Assembly (NCBI RefSeq): GCF_000332475.2
Contig: NZ_AOGX02000024.1
Location: 372,001-436,000 of the forward strand
DNA: 64,000 nt
Direction: 5' to 3'
DNA from: Leptospira yanagawae serovar Saopaulo str. Sao Paulo = ATCC 700523
Lineage (GTDB): Bacteria > Spirochaetota > Leptospiria > Leptospirales > Leptospiraceae
Shown here: piece by piece, positions 50,169 to 59,627 of the stretch
How the letters are laid out: each line of letters begins with the position of its first letter
Position numbering within the stretch: the first letter of the stretch is position 1
The notes under the pieces: generated by a model
What the model was told of the DNA's origin: nothing
What the model saw: the letters and a program-made list of their open reading frames with translations, nothing else
The model's database searches: none
Translations under genes and position numbers: made by a program

Positions 50169-51974
50169 CTAAATTGTGACTACCCTGAGTTTGAGCTCTT
50201 CCAATTGTTTGCCTTCCACAGGACCCGGTGCTTCACTCATCATACAAGTTCCTTTTTGTGTTTTTGGGAAAGCAATGACATCACGGATGGAAGTTCCTCC
50301 TGTGAGTAACATCATAATCCGATCCACACCAAAGGCAATCCCCCCATGTGGAGGTGCTCCAAAGGAAAGTGCATCCAGTAAAAATCCAAATTTGGATTTG
50401 GCATCTTCTTCCCCAATCCCAATGGCTTCCAAAACAAGGCTTTGGATTTCTGGGTTGTGGATACGAATCGAACCACCACCAATTTCTGTTCCATTGAGAA
50501 CCAAGTCATAAGCTTTAGCACCAATTGAGGATAGGTCAACTTCTTTCCCTGCTTTCCAATCTCTTAATTTTTGAAAGTCTTCTTCTTTCGGTGAAGTAAA
50601 TGGATGGTGGAGGAAGGTCCATGATTTGGTTGTTTCATCCAATTCAAACATAGGAAAGTCAACCACCCAATGGAAACTATAAGGGACCTTAGGTGGATCA
50701 TACTTTTCTGATAATTTCAAACGTAAGGCACCAAGAGAAGCATTTACAATTTTAGACGTATCTGCTCCGAAGAATACCATATCTCCTTCTTTGGATCCAA
50801 CTGCTTTTGCGATGGCCTCGAGTGCTTCTGGTGAGAAACGTTTCGTAATGGTGGATTCAAGCCCATTTGCTCCATGTTTCATGTAAGCAAGGCCTTTGGC
50901 ACGGAAGTCACGGGAAAGCCACGCGGTAAGGTCTTCGATTTCTTTTCTGGAAATTACGGAACCACCAGGAACACAAATGGCTTTTACAACTCCACCACTG
51001 GCAATCGCACCGGTAAAGACTTGAAAATCACAAGACTTAACATGTTCTGAAACGTTCACAAGTTTCATTCCAAAACGAATGTCTGGTTTGTCGGAACCAT
51101 ATTCTTCCATCGCCACATGGTATGGCATGGTCATGAAGGGTGCATTCACTTCTAATTGGAACACCTTCTTTAAGGCAAAGGCCCACATGGATTCAATTTC
51201 ACGACGGATGTCTTCTTCCGTGACAAACGAAAACTCCATATCGAGTTGTGTGAATTCAGGTTGGCGGTCTGCACGTAAGTCCTCATCCCGAAAGCATTTT
51301 ACGATTTGGAAGTATCGTTCCATCCCACCAATCATCAGGATTTGTTTAAAAAGTTGAGGGGATTGTGGGAGAGCATAAAACTCACCAGCATTCAAACGAG
51401 ATGGTACTAAAAAGTCCCTTGCCCCTTCTGGAGTGGATTTATTTAAAATGGGAGTTTCAATTTCTAAAAAGGATTTGCTATCCAAATACTCTCGTAAAGC
51501 AAATGTTAGCTTGTGTCGTAATACCAATCGATCCCTAAGTTCTTCCCTACGCATATCAAGATAACGGTACTTCAATCGGATTTCTTCCCCAGATGGGTCA
51601 AATTCATCTAAAGTGAATGGAGGGGTTTTGGATGTGTTTAAAATTTCAACTGATTCCGCGATTAACTCGTATTTGCCGGTTTCCATTTTCGGATTTACAG
51701 AATCTGCATCTCTAAGTGACAGTTTTCCTTTCACTGCAATCACAAATTCAGAACGAATTTTTTCGACTTTGGAGAAATCATCGCCAAGGATTTCTTTTCT
51801 TGCAACGATTTGTAAAATTCCAGAGCGATCCCGAAGGTCGATGAAAATCACTCCTCCTTGGTCACGGTAACGGAATGCCCAACCGGAAAGGAATAAAGTT
51901 TTCCCGACAGATGCATCTGAGACATTTGTGGCGCTAATTCTATTTTTGTATTCTGATGTTACCCAGTGATTCAA
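50169..51974 (-). CDS. aspS: Aspartyl-tRNA synthetase
   Basis: A class IIb synthetase of 601 residues, the bacterial long form. The N-terminal OB-fold anticodon domain shows [19 protein letters not shown]; motif 2 is in [19 protein letters not shown]; a GAD-type insertion domain lies in the middle; and motif 3 is [12 protein letters not shown]. The bacterial C-terminal extension ends in [17 protein letters not shown]. Bacterial AspRS may be discriminating or may also charge Asn; that cannot be decided here. It lies between dnaB and phoH. Confidence 0.97.
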   Translation of the reverse strand: MNHWVTSEYKNRISATNVSDASVGKTLFLSGWAFRYRDQGGVIFIDLRDRSGILQIVARKEILGDDFSKVEKIRSEFVIAVKGKLSLRDADSVNPKMETGKYELIAESVEILNTSKTPPFTLDEFDPSGEEIRLKYRYLDMRREELRDRLVLRHKLTFALREYLDSKSFLEIETPILNKSTPEGARDFLVPSRLNAGEFYALPQSPQLFKQILMIGGMERYFQIVKCFRDEDLRADRQPEFTQLDMEFSFVTEEDIRREIESMWAFALKKVFQLEVNAPFMTMPYHVAMEEYGSDKPDIRFGMKLVNVSEHVKSCDFQVFTGAIASGGVVKAICVPGGSVISRKEIEDLTAWLSRDFRAKGLAYMKHGANGLESTITKRFSPEALEAIAKAVGSKEGDMVFFGADTSKIVNASLGALRLKLSEKYDPPKVPYSFHWVVDFPMFELDETTKSWTFLHHPFTSPKEEDFQKLRDWKAGKEVDLSSIGAKAYDLVLNGTEIGGGSIRIHNPEIQSLVLEAIGIGEEDAKSKFGFLLDALSFGAPPHGGIAFGVDRIMMLLTGGTSIRDVIAFPKTQKGTCMMSEAPGPVEGKQLEELKLRVVTI

Positions 51975-51985
51975 TTGAAAACCCC

Positions 51986-53329
51986 TTATAATGGAACGTT
52001 ATCGAAACGACTGATTTTCGGATTGAACATCAATGGAAAATCGGCCGTTGCTCCCGCTCTGTTTTTGGCGATGATGATCTCAGCCATTCCCCTTTTGTTT
52101 GGGTCAAGCTCTTCGGGAGGTTTCACCATTTCTTCCCGATAAATAAAACATACAATGTCCGCATCCTGCTCAATGGCACCTGACTCCCGTAAGTCGGAAA
52201 GTTGTGGCCTTTGGTCTTTGGAGCGGTTTTCAATGGAACGGTTCATCTGCGATAATGCGATGATGGGGCAACCCACTTCCCGTGCCATTTGTTTGAGTCC
52301 TCTGGAAATATTGGCAACCTCTTGTTGCCTTCCACCCATGGCTGCTTTTGGGTCACTCATCAGCTGTAAATAGTCCACTATCACAAGTCCGATTTCTTCT
52401 GTGGTTCGAAGTTGCCTGAGTCTAGCTGAAAACTCTTGGATGGTCAGATAACCAGAATCATCTATGTACAAACTGGCAGAAGTGATATTTCCAATACTGT
52501 CCTTAAGTTGTGTCATTTGTGCAGATGTAAGAGTTCCCGCTTTTAATGCATAGGAATCAATCCTTGCATCGGCACTGATGAGTTTCAGAAGGAGTTCAAT
52601 CCGACTCATCTCGAGCGAAAAGATAACAACCGTTTTACGTTCTTTCAAAGCAGCGTTGGCAGCAATGTTGAGGGCAAAGGTTGTTTTTCCGTTACCAGGA
52701 CGCGCCGCAAGGATCATTAACTCGTGTGATTTAAGACCTGTTGTTGCCATATCAAGACCCGTAAAATGGGTTTTGAGTCCATTGATCCCACCTGTACCAT
52801 TTTGGCTTGCTGCCACAACATTTTTGATGTAATCGATGAGGGCATTGGCATCATCTTTGACCTTCCGTAACCCTTTGGATCTCTCTTGGCGCGAGATATC
52901 CATAAGTGACTGTTCCACAAGACTGAAAACAGAATCGTTTTCACCGGGTTCAATTTTAACTTTATCAATGGCTTGGGTCAGCGCTTCGACATACTTACGT
53001 CTGTCTGAAACACGTTTCACACGACGAACGTAATAGTCTAACGGTTGAAAGGGGACAGTATCTTTGTAGAGAGATGTGATGTATTCCAAGTCACGGGATT
53101 CATCTTTAAAAAGACGTTTTTCCCGCATTTGGTTTGTGACCGTAACTAGGTCAATGTTTGTCCCTTCGTTGATAAGGTCTGTGACAGCTTCAAAGACCCT
53201 TCTATGGGTATCCATATAAAAGTCATCTGGGCTTAGACCTAAGTCTTCCTGCCCGGCTACCCCTCTCATGAGTAGGTAACCGATTAAGTTCTTCTCAGAC
53301 TCTATCTCCTGAAGGGGGTTAGAATTCAT
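51986..53329 (-). CDS. dnaB: Replicative DNA helicase DnaB
   Basis: The hexameric helicase at the replication fork. The 447-residue protein has an N-terminal helical domain starting [15 protein letters not shown], a linker and the RecA-like C-terminal ATPase with Walker [30 protein letters not shown], Walker [10 protein letters not shown], and the arginine finger region [18 protein letters not shown]. Length and motifs are normal and no intein is present. It lies 21 bases after rplI, a common order in bacteria. Confidence 0.97.
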   Translation of the reverse strand: MNSNPLQEIESEKNLIGYLLMRGVAGQEDLGLSPDDFYMDTHRRVFEAVTDLINEGTNIDLVTVTNQMREKRLFKDESRDLEYITSLYKDTVPFQPLDYYVRRVKRVSDRRKYVEALTQAIDKVKIEPGENDSVFSLVEQSLMDISRQERSKGLRKVKDDANALIDYIKNVVAASQNGTGGINGLKTHFTGLDMATTGLKSHELMILAARPGNGKTTFALNIAANAALKERKTVVIFSLEMSRIELLLKLISADARIDSYALKAGTLTSAQMTQLKDSIGNITSASLYIDDSGYLTIQEFSARLRQLRTTEEIGLVIVDYLQLMSDPKAAMGGRQQEVANISRGLKQMAREVGCPIIALSQMNRSIENRSKDQRPQLSDLRESGAIEQDADIVCFIYREEMVKPPEELDPNKRGMAEIIIAKNRAGATADFPLMFNPKISRFDNVPL

Positions 53330-53350
53330 CGAAAAAGCGTTAGTGTAAGA

Positions 53351-53797
53351 CTATGCTTGGCCGACGACTTTAACTACGATTTGAGGTACAACACCTTCAG
53401 CCAAACGAACTTTGATTTTAAATTCACCAACTGATTTAATTGGCTCACCTAACTCAAGTTTACGTTTGTCGAGTTCTACTCCAGTGTTTTTAATTGCGAG
53501 AGCAATATCATTCGCTGTTACAGAACCAAAAAGTTTGTCGTTCTCACCCACTTTTACTTTCACTTCGTATGTTTTACCATCAATCGAAGAAGAAAGATCT
53601 TTCATCACTTTTACACGTTTTTCACGTTTGAGATCAGCAAGTCTTTTTTGGTGGATTGCAGCTTTGGTGTTACCATCGTTTGCACGTACAGCAAGTCTTC
53701 TTGGAATGAGGAAGTTACGTGCATAACCATCAGCAACTTCTTTTACATCCCCAGCATCACCAAGATTTAATACGTCTTTTTGTAATACAACTTTCAT
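53351..53797 (-). CDS. rplI: Ribosomal protein L9 (bL9)
   Basis: A 148-residue large-subunit protein with N-terminal domain MKVVLQKDVLNLGDAGDVKE, then ADGYARNFLIPRRLA, a long central helix (about 45-75) and a C-terminal RNA-binding domain containing KLFGSVTANDIA. It binds 23S rRNA and reaches away from the ribosome. It lies 9 bases after rpsR, and a GGAG-type Shine-Dalgarno precedes the ATG. Confidence 0.98.
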   Translation of the reverse strand: MKVVLQKDVLNLGDAGDVKEVADGYARNFLIPRRLAVRANDGNTKAAIHQKRLADLKREKRVKVMKDLSSSIDGKTYEVKVKVGENDKLFGSVTANDIALAIKNTGVELDKRKLELGEPIKSVGEFKIKVRLAEGVVPQIVVKVVGQA

Positions 53798-53806
53798 CCG
53801 TAACTC

Positions 53807-54151
53807 CTACAGAACTTTAAACGGCAATAAGCCGATGGATCTGGATTTTCTGATTTCACGTGCAAGGGCTCTTTGGTGTTTGCCACAAGTGCCAGTGATC
53901 CTTCTTGGAATGATTTTACCTCTGTTGGTTACAAATCTTTCTAAGATATCAACACGTTTGTAATCAAGACCTGCAAGTAAGGCTTTATCAGCACAGAACT
54001 TACACACTTTCTTTTTGTATTTTGCGTTTTTACGACCGAACTTACCTTCTCCGTCTTTACCACGGAAACCACCTTTTTCGTCGTCATCCATCCCGTCCAT
54101 ACTGTCACGGGAATCTATTCTTGTATCATCAATATTTGTCGTTTCACTCAT
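53807..54151 (-). CDS. rpsR: Ribosomal protein S18 (bS18) with acidic N-terminal extension
   Basis: A 114-residue small-subunit protein that pairs with S6. I start it at ATG 54151, which has AGGTGA with five bases of spacing; GTG 54160 and ATG 54157 lie within the Shine-Dalgarno region. The conserved core begins near residue 45 ([20 protein letters not shown]) and ends in [29 protein letters not shown]. The roughly 40 residues before it, rich in Asp, Gly and Met ([12 protein letters not shown]), are an extension absent from most S18 proteins. CKFC and TGTCGKH could bind zinc. Confidence 0.97.
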   Translation of the reverse strand: MSETTNIDDTRIDSRDSMDGMDDDEKGGFRGKDGEGKFGRKNAKYKKKVCKFCADKALLAGLDYKRVDILERFVTNRGKIIPRRITGTCGKHQRALAREIRKSRSIGLLPFKVL

Positions 54152-54163
54152 TGTCATCACCTA

Positions 54164-54601
54164 TCAAAAAGGAATGTCGTCATCACCGGCTGGATAATCA
54201 TCATAACCACTACTTACGCCGGAATCATAAGAATTGGAACTGTCAGAACGGTCACCCGATCCACCACCTTGTCCTTGACCACCTAACAGTTGTGCGGTCT
54301 CGACATATACGCGGATTTTGGAGGCTTTTTTGCCTTCCGGGGTTTCCCATGACTGTTGTTGGAGTCTACCTTCGATTGCTACTTGTTTACCCTTGCCTGC
54401 ATATTGTTTTAAAATGTCAGCAAGTCGGCCCCATGCAACGCAGTCGAAATAATGAGTTTCCTCTTTTTTTTCGCCGTTCGTCACATAAACTCTGTTATTC
54501 GCAATTGAAAAATTGACAACAGAACTTCCGTTCACCGATTTAAATTCCGGATCACGAGTCATACGACCGATGAGTAGTACTTTGTTTAGATCGTTAGCCA
54601 T
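54164..54601 (-). CDS. ssb: Single-stranded DNA-binding protein
   Basis: A 145-residue SSB. The N-terminal OB-fold spans about residues 1-108 (LNKVLLIGRMTRDPEFK, VVNFSIANN, TWGRLADI-like FDCVAWGRLADIL, KQVAIEGRLQQQSW). It is followed by a flexible Gly/Ser/Asp-rich tail and the acidic C-terminal tip DDDIPF that docks repair and replication partners. It overlaps rpsF by 8 bases and lies between rpsF and rpsR, the classical arrangement. Confidence 0.98.
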   Translation of the reverse strand: MANDLNKVLLIGRMTRDPEFKSVNGSSVVNFSIANNRVYVTNGEKKEETHYFDCVAWGRLADILKQYAGKGKQVAIEGRLQQQSWETPEGKKASKIRVYVETAQLLGGQGQGGGSGDRSDSSNSYDSGVSSGYDDYPAGDDDIPF

Positions 54602-54869
54602 TTGCCCTAATTACGAGGGTTTTTAGGATGTTTGCATTGAGTTTGAACTCATGTTCAATCTTTGCAACTTCGGAAGGAGATCCAGAACACTTAATCAGTG
54701 TAAAATGGCCTTGTTCGTCTTGTCCAACGGGATGCCAGAGTCTTTTAGAACCCCAATCCTCTTCGCCTTGGATCGTGAAGTTGTATTTGGAGAGAAGTTC
54801 CTTAACGGCAGACTTCGTCTCTTCTACATTCCCTTCACGAAGAATATTCGTGATTTCGTAGTTTCTCAT
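54594..54869 (-). CDS. rpsF: Ribosomal protein S6 (bS6)
   Basis: A 91-residue small-subunit protein that binds 16S rRNA with S18. I start it at ATG 54869, the canonical N terminus MRNYEITNILREG, with AGGAGAA just upstream; the frame is open 31 codons further but those residues do not belong to S6. The family strands appear as FTIQGEEDWGSKRLWHPVG and QGHFTLIKCSGSPSEV. It heads the long minus-strand run. An inverted repeat sits in its leader (54886-54911). Confidence 0.97.
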   Translation of the reverse strand: MRNYEITNILREGNVEETKSAVKELLSKYNFTIQGEEDWGSKRLWHPVGQDEQGHFTLIKCSGSPSEVAKIEHEFKLNANILKTLVIRANG

Positions 54870-54885
54870 ATTTCTCCTATGGGTA

Positions 54886-54911
54886 TACCTACATAGAAAC
54901 ACTTGTAGGTA
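54886..54911 (-). promoter_or_regulatory. Leader hairpin before rpsF
   Basis: TACCTACA (54886-54893) and TGTAGGTA (54904-54911) are perfect 8-bp inverted copies with a 10-base loop. In the mRNA this hairpin sits 16 bases before the rpsF start codon and ends a few bases before the AGGAGAA ribosome-binding site. Bacterial rpsF leaders often carry a structure bound by the S6-S18 complex for feedback control. I do not see the conserved bulge of that motif here, so a regulatory role is plausible but unproved. Confidence 0.45.
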
Positions 54912-54942
54912 GAAGAATTTGTTAGTTTCCACTAGGGTTTTG

Positions 54943-54965
54943 CCATTGGGGCCTAGGGTCAATGG
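54943..54965. repeat. Inverted repeat in the rpsF/membrane-protein divergent region
   Basis: CCATTG (54943-54948) and CAATGG (54960-54965) flank 11 bases that include a CCTAGG palindrome. The site lies between the divergent starts of rpsF and the membrane-protein gene at 55022. It could be an operator or chance. The rpsF promoter was not identified with confidence. Confidence 0.3.
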
Positions 54966-55021
54966 AATTTCTTCTTGGAGCCCTGAAACCTATCTAATTC
55001 TATGGAATTTCTAACATTTTT

Positions 55022-55744
55022 ATGGGTGAAAAATCAAATTTTCCAGAAGTTTGGGGCCTGGGTCTTGGTCTATTTTTAGCGCTGTATGCTGGTTTTTTAA
55101 ACCATATCACTCCCAAAGAACCCGCTCTCGACAACCACTCTGGGTTTGAATCCACCCTGCTCGGCCTTGAGATGGCAGAAACTCCAAAACATGTGCAAGA
55201 CCTGATTGGAATTCCCGATACCATCGATTTTTTCCACCTCTCCACTGAATACCGTCGGGTACATTACTTTGATTTCGGATTTATCTTTTGTTATCTCGCG
55301 TTTTTGACATACACTGGCCATTATGCAGGCCGAAAGGTTCGGCCGATTTTTCTAAAAATCTTTATGGGAATGATCCTACTCCTTGTGATCGCTGGATTTG
55401 CCGATTTAATCGAAAACATTCTCATCCTCAATATCCTCGATGCCAAAACGGCCGAAGAAATGACACCTTCTTTGGAATATCTAAAGCCCACTTCACAACT
55501 CAAATGGTTTTGTTTGTTTTCGTATGTAGCCATTGTTTCCGTCTACTTTTGGTTATACGAAAAAGGTTGGATCCTAAGAACGGCAGCGATTCTTTTTTTC
55601 ACTGGATTTTTTTTACAGATGTTTTCGATCATCCGCACCAATTTACTCGAACTCAGTTTCCCATTTTTTTTTGTGGGACTTGTCTGCAGTTGGTTCCACT
55701 ATGGTTTTAGTTTGGCTTTCAGTTCCTTATCAAAAAAAACGTAA
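55022..55744 (+). CDS. Polytopic membrane protein of unknown function
   Basis: A 240-residue protein with about six hydrophobic helices (LGLFLALYAGFLNHI; HYFDFGFIFCYLAFLTY; FMGMILLLVIAGFADLIEN; FCLFSYVAIVSVYFWLY; AAILFFTGFFLQMF; FFFVGLVCSWFHYGFSL). I recognise no family. The ATG has no clear Shine-Dalgarno, so translation may start poorly or elsewhere. Its last 46 bases overlap the convergent CapA-like gene. Confidence 0.75.
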   Translation: MGEKSNFPEVWGLGLGLFLALYAGFLNHITPKEPALDNHSGFESTLLGLEMAETPKHVQDLIGIPDTIDFFHLSTEYRRVHYFDFGFIFCYLAFLTYTGHYAGRKVRPIFLKIFMGMILLLVIAGFADLIENILILNILDAKTAEEMTPSLEYLKPTSQLKWFCLFSYVAIVSVYFWLYEKGWILRTAAILFFTGFFLQMFSIIRTNLLELSFPFFFVGLVCSWFHYGFSLAFSSLSKKT

Positions 55745-56841
55745 CCCCTTCCCCCAGAGATCACAAGTTCAGTCCCAAGTTGTTTGCAAAGGATTGCATA
55801 TTCTTTTAAAAAACTTTCCGCTTCTTTCGGTCCAAGTGGGAAAAAATAATGGTCTCCTGGTAGGCTTTGGTGTTTTCCAAATACGGGAATCACTTCCACA
55901 AAGAGAAGTTTGTCGCCATCAAAATGTGTGACGACTGAAATATTGTGTTTTAAGTATTGGTTTTTAGATCCAAAGAAAAAATTCCCGAGGGAATAGACAA
56001 CGATCCCTTTAGGAAACACTTCAATCCCTTGTGGAACATGTGGGTGGTGTCCAATGATAACCTTATAACCTGCGTTAATTAAATATTTTGCCGCATTTCG
56101 TTCCGTATCCATTGGTGTAGGGTTGTATTCCACTCCCCAATGTACGGAAAGTACATTCACTTGGTTTGGTTTTGTTTTTTTGATGAGCTTTTCTGCAGTG
56201 GCAACCCGGAAATAAGCTGCTCCAGGAGAATTTGGTCCCGAAAAAAGCCGAGTTTCGCCCGTATCTGAAAACGAAAACAATCGAAATTCCGTATTTCCTT
56301 TTTTTACCAATATAGGATGCAAAGCAAGGTCTGTGTTTTTTCCAGCACCTGTATGGGAAATCTGGAACTCATCTAACAGACTTAAGGTTTCAAAAAGTCC
56401 ATGATCACCAAAGTCCATGGTGTGATTATTACCAAGGAAAACTCCGTTTATTCCTAGGGCTTTCAAAACGGTTAAATCCCTTCGTTCTCCATAAAATACA
56501 TAGGATTTCCTTTGGTCGGCAGTTGGGGTTTTATGTAAAACGGGAGTTTCTAAATTGATAAATCGAAAGTCAAACTGGTTTAGGAAGTGGAAAAAACTAC
56601 GAAAGGGAAAAAAAACATCCTCTGTACGCATCGCATCCCGAACCCCCCAATTGAACATCACATCCCCACCAAACCAGAGTTTAGTGGTACTTGGATATTG
56701 AATGGGATCTCCCGTCTCTGTATGAAACTGGTACAAAAACGGTTTTGGTAATTCAAGAGGATCTTCTGGAGATTCTGGTAGATCCAAAGCAAATACGAGG
56801 ATCGGAATTAGAAATACCAAAAAGAAAAAACGAAGTTTCAT
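55699..56841 (-). CDS. CapA-family metallophosphatase-like protein
   Basis: A 380-residue protein with signal peptide (FFFLVFLIPILVFALDLP). The CapA/PGA_cap metallophosphoesterase fold is clear: GGDVMFNWG, INLETPV, FLGNNHTMDFGDHG, SVHWGVEYNP, IGHHPHVPQG and VYSLGNFFFGS, which together supply the two-metal site. Relatives take part in poly-gamma-glutamate capsule synthesis or in exopolysaccharide and phospho-ester metabolism. No other capsule gene is nearby, so substrate and process are open. It lies 3 bases after the lipoprotein gene, last in the TPR/lipoprotein/CapA operon. Confidence 0.9.
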   Translation of the reverse strand: MKLRFFFLVFLIPILVFALDLPESPEDPLELPKPFLYQFHTETGDPIQYPSTTKLWFGGDVMFNWGVRDAMRTEDVFFPFRSFFHFLNQFDFRFINLETPVLHKTPTADQRKSYVFYGERRDLTVLKALGINGVFLGNNHTMDFGDHGLFETLSLLDEFQISHTGAGKNTDLALHPILVKKGNTEFRLFSFSDTGETRLFSGPNSPGAAYFRVATAEKLIKKTKPNQVNVLSVHWGVEYNPTPMDTERNAAKYLINAGYKVIIGHHPHVPQGIEVFPKGIVVYSLGNFFFGSKNQYLKHNISVVTHFDGDKLLFVEVIPVFGKHQSLPGDHYFFPLGPKEAESFLKEYAILCKQLGTELVISGGRGYVFFDKELKAKLKP

Positions 56842-56844
56842 CTT

Positions 56845-57633
56845 TTAGAATCGAAATACTTGTGGAGATACTTCTGTAATTTGTGATTTTTTCAGTTTGA
56901 TTTGGATGAGGACATTCTCCTTTTCTGTATCTAAGCTAACCACTTTCGTTGTGATTTCTTTCGGCGGGTGGACTTGGAATCCTAAAGTTTTCACAATGGC
57001 TATGGCTTTTAATCCTCGTTTCCCACTGGTCAATTCCAATCGGTCCAGATTACCTTCTTTGAAAAAATATTCATACTCGCCATCGGGTTTGGTAACATAC
57101 ACACGCGAATCATTTGTGTTAAACCTGGCTTTTTGGTTTTGGATTTCGTTTATATAATTTCCTGTTAAGTAAGAATAAATCACAGGAAAAGGAATTGTGT
57201 ATTTTTTGCCTGAGTTTGGATCTTGGATGAGAATATCACCCATTGGTAAGGTTTGGATTTCTTTTGTACTTGTGGGTTTGATTTGGATTTGTTCTTCACC
57301 TGCAACAAGTTCAGTAAAAATCATACCGAAGAATTGGTCCATCAACTGGATTTTAACTTGTTTTGTATCTTTGGAAACATATACCTTTCCATCTAAGTAC
57401 ACATTGTCTTTTTTGGGCACAAAGGTTTGGATTTGCATGGAAAAATCAGATTTGAAACTAGGAAAGTTCGGATTTTTATCCAATACTTCTTTTAAAAATG
57501 TTTTTGCTGCAGTATCCTTTGCTGGTAAATACTTCCCGTCTGCCTTTCCTATAAAATTTGGATCTTCTACTTCTGTAGATTGGCATGCAACAAATTGTAA
57601 AATCAAAATAAAAACGAATAACCGAATCATCAT
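56845..57633 (-). CDS. LolB/DUF4292-like lipoprotein
   Basis: A 262-residue protein with signal peptide and lipobox VACQ (IRLFVFILILQFVAC, Cys17). The mature part is a chain of beta strands (FKSDFSMQIQTFV, DNVYLDGKVYVSKDTKQVKIQLMD, DSRVYVTKPDGEYEYFF, VLIQIKLKKSQI) typical of the open beta-barrel of LolA/LolB and DUF4292 proteins, which carry or insert lipoproteins. The fold match is by pattern only. It overlaps the TPR gene by 4 bases and precedes the CapA-like gene by 3 bases. Confidence 0.65.
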   Translation of the reverse strand: MMIRLFVFILILQFVACQSTEVEDPNFIGKADGKYLPAKDTAAKTFLKEVLDKNPNFPSFKSDFSMQIQTFVPKKDNVYLDGKVYVSKDTKQVKIQLMDQFFGMIFTELVAGEEQIQIKPTSTKEIQTLPMGDILIQDPNSGKKYTIPFPVIYSYLTGNYINEIQNQKARFNTNDSRVYVTKPDGEYEYFFKEGNLDRLELTSGKRGLKAIAIVKTLGFQVHPPKEITTKVVSLDTEKENVLIQIKLKKSQITEVSPQVFRF

Positions 57634-59627
57634 TGTGAAATTTCCTTTTCCACTCGTTTGATTTTGGACACCAAATCTTTGTTAGTAGATTGTTTGTCCC
57701 GAGCAAGTGAAAGTTTATAAAATTGTATGGCATTTACAGGATCCTTTTTTGCCAAATACACATCCCCTAAATGTTCATAAATTACAGGGTCTTCAAACCC
57801 TCTTTCTAAAGCGAGAGAGGCTGCAAAATTAAGGTGTAATAAAGCCAAATTGAATTCTTTTTTTCGGTAATACACCCATCCCAAACTATCTTGGTAGGCC
57901 GGGTTGTCAGGTTCTAGAGATATTGCTCTGTTTAAAAGAGAATTTGCTTCTTCTGGATGTTTGTCTTTTTCAGCATACAAATATCCCAAATAATTCATGG
58001 CATTGGATGCATTGGGGTTAAGAGAGATGGTTTTTTTTAAATCCGATTCTGTTTCTTCAAATTGTTTTAATTTGTCGTACGCACTCGCTCGGTAAAAATA
58101 AAAATTGGGATTGTTTGGATCCATTTGGATTGCTTGCGAATAATCTTTCACACTTTCTTGGTATTTGCCGAGTTGAAAATATGACAATCCTCGTAGATAA
58201 AAATGAGTAGGATTTGGATTTTCTTGTAAAGTGTTCGACAAAATACCAACAGAGGTTTCTTCTTTTTTTAAATTCCCTTGCAAGTAAAGATACGCCAAAC
58301 GGAATCGCATTTTTAAATTTTTGTCTAAGTCAGTGGAAAGGGAAAGGGCTTCTTTCATCGAAAGGATGGAATGGTTCCACTGCCCTAACATCTCTTGGCA
58401 GGCAGAAATTTTTTCTAAGTATGCAACTCTTAGTTCTGTTTCTCCAGACATTGGATCTAATTTTTGGTATCCCTTTTTTAGAATCGTAAGTGCTAAAACA
58501 TACTGGCGATATTCGTATGCATACTGTGCCGTCTCTGCATTGAACTGGTGGTAACTTGGAGAATTATTTTTTTCGGCCAATTCCAAAAGGGCAACCCTTG
58601 GAGTTAATCTCGCTGGATTTGCATTGATAAAGTTTTTTAGTTTTTCCTCAAGTCCGACTGGGGATCCATTCACCAATTGGTATAAAAGTGTGATGAGTCC
58701 ATCTTTTGGAATTTTTTTTTCTCTACTTAATGTATGGAAAAATTGAGAAGCTACATCGCGTGCATTCAAAAAATATATTTCGGCCAACATATGGGAGGCA
58801 TCAATATCACGTGGATTCTTTTCACGAATTTGTTCCAAATAGAATTTGGACAATTTAAAATCACCTAACACAAAATAAATTTGTGCCAAACGAAATAAAA
58901 CTTCCATATCGTTTTTATACACGGAATTGTATTCATTAAAATGTTTGATGGAGATCTTTGGGTAATCCAGTTTATAATTGAGATCACCAAGAGCTTTGGC
59001 TGTGATGTATTTGTATTTGGAAGAAGTATCTCGCCTTTCTATGACAAAAGATAGTGCGGTATAATACAAAAGTGATTGGTTCCACATTTTCCTTTCAAAG
59101 TACAAATTCCCAAGTAAGTACAGAAAATCCGGATCATTGGGAAAATGAACCAAATCCTTTTCTAAAACTTCTGTTGCCTTTACCAAGTTTTGTTCCCGTA
59201 AACGCACCCGCATTTGTAAAATCACAATTTCCTTTGTAATTTCGGTGGCTTCGGTTTTTGCGATTTCTGACCATTCCCAAGCCTTGGTTGTATCACCTAA
59301 CTCTAAGTAGTTTTGGGCTTGGAGTTCTGCAGAAAGGGAACTCGGTTTTTTACCCTTTTCCTTTTGGCAGAGGTGGTAATTGTCGAGTAAGGAAATCGAT
59401 GCCTCAAACGACTCTTTTGCAACGTCCATTTTTTTGGCATTATTGGCTTTGTAGGCAGTGATTTGTTCTTTTATAGCACGAGAAAGCAGATACTCACTCG
59501 GAACCCCTGGATCCAGAAGGGAACAATCTTTCTTTGGTATCGGATCTGCAGAGAGCTGCAAAATAGAAAGAAAACAAAAGAAAACAAAGGGGAAAAGGTG
59601 GTTTAAAGTTTTAATTGCTTGAAACAT
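57630..59627 (-). CDS. Exported TPR-repeat protein
   Basis: A 665-residue protein. The start chosen is ATG 59627, which opens into a signal peptide (LFPFVFFCFLSILQLSAD); upstream in-frame codons would add 33 residues within the divergent gene. Many TPR units are visible, such as FLYLLGNLYFERKMWNQSLLYY, FYLRGLSYFQLGKYQESVKDY, FYFYRASAYDKLKQFEETESDL and YEHLGDVYLAKKDPVNAIQFY (each cut here). Such periplasmic scaffolds hold envelope complexes. It heads the operon with the lipoprotein and CapA-like genes. Confidence 0.85.
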   Translation of the reverse strand: MFQAIKTLNHLFPFVFFCFLSILQLSADPIPKKDCSLLDPGVPSEYLLSRAIKEQITAYKANNAKKMDVAKESFEASISLLDNYHLCQKEKGKKPSSLSAELQAQNYLELGDTTKAWEWSEIAKTEATEITKEIVILQMRVRLREQNLVKATEVLEKDLVHFPNDPDFLYLLGNLYFERKMWNQSLLYYTALSFVIERRDTSSKYKYITAKALGDLNYKLDYPKISIKHFNEYNSVYKNDMEVLFRLAQIYFVLGDFKLSKFYLEQIREKNPRDIDASHMLAEIYFLNARDVASQFFHTLSREKKIPKDGLITLLYQLVNGSPVGLEEKLKNFINANPARLTPRVALLELAEKNNSPSYHQFNAETAQYAYEYRQYVLALTILKKGYQKLDPMSGETELRVAYLEKISACQEMLGQWNHSILSMKEALSLSTDLDKNLKMRFRLAYLYLQGNLKKEETSVGILSNTLQENPNPTHFYLRGLSYFQLGKYQESVKDYSQAIQMDPNNPNFYFYRASAYDKLKQFEETESDLKKTISLNPNASNAMNYLGYLYAEKDKHPEEANSLLNRAISLEPDNPAYQDSLGWVYYRKKEFNLALLHLNFAASLALERGFEDPVIYEHLGDVYLAKKDPVNAIQFYKLSLARDKQSTNKDLVSKIKRVEKEISQ

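Noticed and set aside
54870..54962. A 31-residue N-terminal extension of ribosomal protein S6
   Set aside because: The canonical start MRNYEIT at 54869 has a strong ribosome-binding site, and the extra codons cover the leader hairpin.
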